64,000 bases of DNA from assembly GCA_949752795.1 (NCBI GenBank), contig OX457056.1, positions 91,162,942-91,226,941 of the forward strand, written 5' to 3'. The notes under the pieces were generated by a model. That model had not been told where the DNA came from. It worked only from the letters and a program-made list of their open reading frames with translations, and made no database searches. Numbering within the stretch: position 1 is the stretch's first letter; each line of letters opens with the position of its first letter. A program made the translations under genes and the position numbers. The DNA comes from Hyperoodon ampullatus (lineage: Eukaryota > Chordata > Mammalia > Artiodactyla > Ziphiidae). Below are positions 59,195-64,000 of this stretch, piece after piece.

Positions 59195-59914
59195 CGCTAG
59201 TATATGTTTTATATTTCATAAATCGCTAACATGAAGTAGAAACTCAGGCAGCAAATTTCACAGGTACAGCCTGATAAGGATCTGGATTCAGGGTATCGCT
59301 TACATTTCCCGACTGGAGTTTTCTTCTTTCTCACCTCTGTTTTAAATTTATGTGACCCAGTTGTTGGTCCCTTCCCGTTTTTGCACTTTGCCCCATTTAC
59401 AAAACTTGACTCCCCACCAGCTTCCGCAGGCTGTCTGATCATCCCAGGCATTTTTTGGGGTAGCTTTATTGAAGATTTGCTGGGTCTTGGGGGAGGGTCA
59501 CCCACCATAGTATGAAGCAGTGTTAATCAGCAAATTCAGCTTAGGCTTCTCTCTTCTCCAAAGATTGTCTCCTAGCCTCCAGCCCCTGGCCTCCTTCCGT
59601 CTTCACATCTTCTCTCCCTCATCCCTGTAGCTTTCAGCTCTGCTTCTCCTTCCCCTCACTCCTTTATTGGCAGAATGGCTTTCTTCCTCTTTGTGAAATC
59701 GGCCTGTCACCCTCACAGGCAGACCCGGAGTTTTCTTTCTATTCTGGAGAGGGCTTCTCAGTGTCATGAAGCATCTACCCAGCAGGCTCTCTGTTCCTAC
59801 AAAGAAATTCTCCTGCCAGCATTTTCTCCAGTTGTTACATTTCTGTATGTGAAGTCATTAATGCAACAAACTGAGACCTCGTGGTTAAACAGTCCCAGGA
59901 AGTATAGTATAGTA

Positions 59915-60125
59915 AAGTACACAGGTGCTGCCTAAGTTCTCTTTACCAGCTGTATGATCTTGGGCAAGTTACTTGTTTTCTCTGGGCCTCAGTTTTTTAA
60001 TATGTGAAATGGGATTAGTAATGGAGCCTATCTCGTAAAGTGGTTGTGAAAATTAAATGAGTTCATGTAAAGGGCTGGACATAGGGCCTGGCCCATGGTA
60101 ACTGCTCAGGCGATGCACTGTTATC
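59915..60125 (+). repeat. MIR SINE in CWH43 intron 4
   Basis: Contains ctgtatgatcttgggcaagt, ctctgggcctcagtttttta and aagggctggacatagggcct in MIR order; nearly full length. Confidence 0.82.
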
Positions 60126-60528
60126 ACTCCGGGGACACAGAGGGTTAGATGAGAGCCCTGTTCTTCTGGGGAGAAGCAGCCTGGTATTCTGATAGTGTTC
60201 CACTCAAGGTGGATTGCATTTGTTCCCTGAACATACCTTTCACTTTTCGTACATATATTTTAGCTCATACTGTTTATTTCACTTTAATGAAGTAAATAAA
60301 TTTCTGCATTTTCATTTGTCAAATTCCAAAATGATTTGTTCTCCCTAAATCGTTCCCGATCTAGCCTGCCTGAAATAACCTCTCCCACTGACTATCTCCC
60401 AGCACATTCTGCTTTGGACTGGGTCTCATCTCCTCTTCTGAAGTAAGCTCCTTGAAGCCAGGTACCATTCTGTTAAATATAGAGGGTAAATTTCCATGTA
60501 ACTGATCCTTTTCCATTTTTCATTCTAG

Positions 60529-60730
60529 ATGGTGCCTGCTGTAGACCTGAGGGGAATAAGTCTGGTGAGGCAGCCAGGGTGATGGCTTCTAGACTGAACT
60601 GGTTGTTGGCAGGGGCTGCCTTTGGCAGTCTCATGTTCCTTACCCACTGGATTTTTGGAGAAGTCTCTCTTGTTTCCAGATGGGCAGTGAGTGGGCATCC
60701 CCATCCAGGGCCAGATCCTAACCCATTTGG
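60529..60730 (+). CDS. CWH43: CWH43 coding exon 5
   Basis: Acceptor ttttcattctag ends at 60528, donor gtgagt starts at 60731. Open frame: a variable hydrophilic loop ([18 protein letters not shown]), then [38 protein letters not shown] and [12 protein letters not shown]. The loop differs most from the human protein, including CC where human has a single cysteine nearby, while the rest is nearly unchanged. Later exons lie beyond 64000 or could not be found in the remaining 3.3 kb. Confidence 0.95.
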
Positions 60731-61930
60731 GTGAGTTTGGGTTTGGAAGCAATCCAGAAATTGGCTAGTATTGTTGAAGAAATTCCTCCTCTGTTTGAGC
60801 AGCTAGATCTGCACCAGCCAGATGTTTCATATTCCTCTTTCCCTAGATGTCAGAAACATTGCAGGACATTACTACAGTAGGACAGTACTGGATCTACTCT
60901 GGAGATGATGGAGCTGGAGGGGTATTTGCCCCAGCGCTGAAGGATTGCTGGGAGGTAGATGAGGGATGGCTGAGGATTGTGCACAGCTAAGTGAGAGGTC
61001 CTGGGAGCTCCTGCGTGGGCACGCTGAGGAATTCCTGCCAAGAAGAGCATTCTCAGTGGCAGGGAAAGCATGGCATTCCTCCAGATCCCCCTATTATAGT
61101 TTTGGGCACTGGGTAGGACGAGACCAGAGGGCCTTGATGAGAGACGGTGTTGGCAGCAAGGCAGAGAGCTTTAATGTCTGCAAAGGAGGGAAGCCTGGGG
61201 GAGCTCTGCATCCTCTGTACTTTGGGACTTGTTCCAGCCATGGGGCTCCCAAGGAGTTAGCAGTCTTGAGCTTAAGTGCTGGTTCCTGTGCTTGGTCCTC
61301 ACTGACCCTCTCTCTACTCTTCCTGACACCTCTTTTCTCCCATGGCCAGGTCCAGCCTTTCACGTAAAAAGATGGAAGAAACCCTTAAAACATCTGCCTC
61401 AGATGTCTGTTTTCTCCTAAAGCACTGAAATTCCCACATATGGAGACACACTGGCTCTTTCCCCAGAGGATGTCTGGGCACATCCCACAGTTGTCTCACA
61501 TGCAGTGTGTCCAAGTCTGACTCAGTAGTTTTCACTACCCAGACATGTCCTTCCTTCTCCGGGCCTTGGTTTACTCTGTCTATCCCTCTACTGTTTAAGC
61601 TGGAAACCAGGAGTCATCTTAGAATTGTGTGTCTTCCTCATTTTCTGCATCTCACTTGGTACTAAGTCCAGTCGATTCTACTACTTATCTTAAAGCATCT
61701 ATCCCTCCCTCGCCATCCCCCACCATATCTCCTTAGTGGATCCTCCCATCTTTCATCAGGCTACTGCTCTGGTCTTCTAATGGCCTCTCTGCAGTGTGGC
61801 CATCTCCACACTGAGAGTGAGATCTCTAAAATATACACCTGACTCCATCACTCTTTTGCTTAAAACCTTTCAGCAGTTTTTCTCCCTCAAACCAGGTCAT
61901 ATGAGACAGGATCTGCACCCTCACCCTCAC
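60731..61930. other. CWH43 intron 5, first part, nothing recognised
   Basis: No splice-bounded conserved exon is visible and no repeat I can name. Open frames of up to 133 codons have no recognisable protein content. Confidence 0.45.
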
Positions 61931-61931
61931 T

Positions 61932-62150
61932 TAATTTTTTTTTTTTTTTTTTTTTTTTGTGGTATGCGGGCCTCTCACTGTTGTGGCCTCTCCCATTGTG
62001 GAGCACAGACTCCAGACGTGCAGCCTCAGCGGCCATGGCTCACGGGCCCAGCCGCTCCGCGGCATGTGGGATCTTCCCGGACTGGGGCGCAAACCCATGT
62101 CCCCTGCATTGGCAGGAGGACTCTCAACCACTGCGCCACCAGGGGAGCCC
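61932..62150 (-). mobile_element. CHR SINE in CWH43 intron 5
   Basis: Intact body with T run of about 24. Antisense to the gene. Head reads aggggagccc rather than agggaagccc. Target duplication is not clear. Confidence 0.9.
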
Positions 62151-62159
62151 CATTCTGTG

Positions 62160-62710
62160 GTTTTTGATGAATGTATAATGATATATATCCACCATTATAA
62201 TATGTGGCATAGTGTCACTGCCTTAAAAATCCTCTGTGCTCTGCCTGTTCATCCCTCCCTCCCCCTGCCAATGGCAATGACTGTCTGCTTTATAAAAAAA
62301 AAATTAATAGATTTTATTTTTCAGAGCAGTTTTAGGTTTACAGACAAATTGAGCAGAAAGTGTGGAGTTCCCATATATTGGCTCACACTCCCACCTCCTC
62401 AGTTTCCACCATTATTAACATCTTGCATTATTGTGGTGCATTTGTTACAATTGATGAGCCAATATTGATACATTATTATTCACTGAAGTCCACAGTTTAT
62501 ATTAGTGTTCACTCTTTTTTATGTGTTCTGTGGGTTTTGACAAATGTATAATGACATCCACTATACAGTATCATACAGAATAGTTTCACTGTCGTAAACA
62601 TGGTAATGTGATCAACCAATTCATCCTTCCCTCCTTCCTCCAGACCCTGGCAACCACTGATCTCCTTACTGTCTCCATTGTTTGATTTTACTAGAATGTC
62701 AATCTTTGTC
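62160..62710 (-). repeat. Old L1 fragments in CWH43 intron 5
   Basis: Contains gagcagttttaggtttacag, ccaccattattaacatcttg and cctggcaaccactgatctcc, the reverse of an L1M 3' region. Part of it (atgaatgtataatgatatat) appears twice, at 62168 and 62543, which suggests two overlapping copies. Confidence 0.7.
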
Positions 62711-64000
62711 TTTTAACTTGAAACGTAATTTATTTTTGTTGTGATTTCCCTTGTGTTATGATTTATTTCCATACTCTTACTTTGCTTTTGCTTTTTCTAC
62801 TTTCTCTAGGTGTATTTTTCCTCTTTTTTCTTCTTGCTTTTGCATTGATTGGGTTTTCTTTTTCCTTTTCTCTTATCCTTCTCCTCTCTACTCCTCTTTC
62901 TAGGTTGGAAATTATACCTTCAATTTCTTTTTTTCAGTAGTTGGTTATTTTTTTCTCAGAACATTAAAGATAGTATTCCCCTATCATCTGACTTCCATTT
63001 TTTACTTTTGAGAAGGAATAACTAGAATCTTTGCTCTTTTGAAGATACAGTGGCTTTTCTCTCTGGAAGCATTTAAGATTTTTCTTTGTTTCGGTGTTCT
63101 GAGTTTCACTGTAATACATCTGGATGTGGATCCAGCCCCTCCCTTACTTGCGAGTGTTTGGGCTTTTTGAATCTGAAGAGTCATGTTTTTTAATCAATTC
63201 TGGAAAATTCTCAGCATTATTTCTGCAAATATTACCTCTTTCCCATTCTTTCTCTTCTCTCCTTTTTTGACTCCAGTTAGATGTGTTGGATCTTCTTATT
63301 CTCTTCTTCATGTCCCTTAACCTCTTTCATATTCTCTACCTTTGTTTTTAAGCTGCCCCTTGTACTAATTCTCCATTAAGTTTTGTCTAATCTGCTTTTT
63401 ATCTTGTCCATTGAGTTTCTAATTTTAATTGTTATAATTATTATATAATTTTTATTTCTAGAAGTCTATTTAATTTCTTTACAAATTTTCTTGCCCATTA
63501 ATTTAATCTCATATTTCTTAGATATCCAATTGAATATCCTCTTTTATTTTTCTAAACATGTTAAGCATGCTTATTTTATATTCAGTTCTAAAATTTTTAA
63601 TATCTGAAGTATTTTGCGTTTGATTCAGCAGGGTGTTTTTGCTGTGGTTCCTGCTCACGGAGACTTGCTTTCTTGTATATTATTTCTGGTATATATTTGT
63701 GATTTATTTTTATTTTAGTTCATGGTTCTTGGAACATTTTAAGGAAAGCTTCTTTGAAACCTGAGTTTAAAGTATGGGTTATATATGCATGTCACACATG
63801 AAAATTAACCCAGGAACTAGACATTGCCCCTTTGCGTAAAATCTTGGCCAATAAATTCAATATTTTCATAAAGTTATTTTTTTAAAAAAGAAACTTAGTT
63901 TCTTCTAAACAATTATTTCTGGTTTCTGTTTGGTTTTGTGGCTGCTTGTCGGTGTGGGATTGTTGGGATTAGGACTACGGCATAAAACCTGTGAGAAGAA
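62711..64000 (-). repeat. Probable old LINE sequence to the right edge
   Basis: Wording such as ctgagtttcactgtaataca, tggaaaattctcagcattat and gatattcagttct-like segments resembles diverged L1 in reverse. No CWH43 exon is recognisable here. Confidence 0.4.

Larger units (their letters stand above)
51349..60730 (+). other. CWH43: CWH43 gene, 5' part (exons 1-5; continues past right edge)
   Basis: CWH43 (PGAP2-interacting protein) is a multi-pass ER/Golgi membrane protein. The yeast relative swaps the lipid of GPI anchors for ceramide; in mammals the N-terminal part resembles PGAP2/FRAG1 and the C-terminal part an endonuclease/exonuclease/phosphatase fold. The five exons seen here hold 713 coding bases, about 237 codons or one third of a protein of about 700 residues. 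All four introns (1638, 4293, 374 and 2364 bp) are GT-AG with phases 1, 1, 2 and 1, and the fifth exon ends in phase 2. Identity rests on near-continuous agreement with the human protein as I remember it. The one defect is a TGA at codon 6. CWH43 is not a complete gene in this window, so damage further downstream cannot be judged. Confidence 0.93.

Noticed and set aside
1..64000. CRISPR arrays, operons, prokaryotic mobile systems
   Set aside because: The window is repeat-rich vertebrate DNA with intron-bearing genes; none of these is present. The dispersed repeats are SINEs and LINEs.

Overview
This window is mammalian nuclear DNA, almost certainly from a cetacean. The strongest sign is about 26 copies of the tRNA-derived CHR SINE family. 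Each has a tRNA-like head (ggcttccctggtggcgcagt), a body and an A-rich tail, on both strands and usually inside clear target-site duplications. The short (about 200 bp) and long (about 330 bp) forms at this density and similarity are what is expected for whales and dolphins. The species assignment is an inference from repeat content only.

The only protein-coding gene I can support is the 5' part of CWH43 (PGAP2IP, a GPI-anchor lipid-remodelling factor) on the plus strand. Coding exons 1 to 5 lie at 51349-51391, 53030-53221, 57515-57635, 58010-58164 and 60529-60730, all with canonical splice sites and compatible phases. The rest of the gene lies beyond the right edge. A CpG island at about 50.76-51.76 kb covers its promoter and exon 1. 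Exons 2 to 5 are fully open and look conserved, but exon 1 has an in-frame TGA at codon 6, right after the usual start. If real, the normal start cannot make the full-length protein; the next in-frame ATG is codon 28 in exon 2. This is the main finding.

Region by region. 0-2.27 kb is the 5' end of a minus-strand L1: a CpG-rich 5' UTR with a homopurine tract and a short tandem repeat, plus the first 41 codons of ORF1 running off the left edge. 2.3-34 kb is intergenic, with SINEs, MIR, L2 and MER20/MER5-like fragments, MaLR-type LTRs, microsatellites and L1 3' ends. 34.4-35.1 kb holds a broken RPS23 retrocopy next to a partly deleted SINE. 38.9-45.7 kb is a dense stack of L1 3' ends with nested SINEs. 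46-50.3 kb has more SINEs and an old L1. 50.3-64 kb is CWH43 with repeat-filled introns.

I see no tRNA or rRNA genes, no CRISPR and no operon-like system. Most open reading frames of 60-260 codons here come from repeats or the CpG island and are not genes. Repeat family names come from remembered consensus sequences, not a search; boundaries are approximate except where a target-site duplication fixes them.
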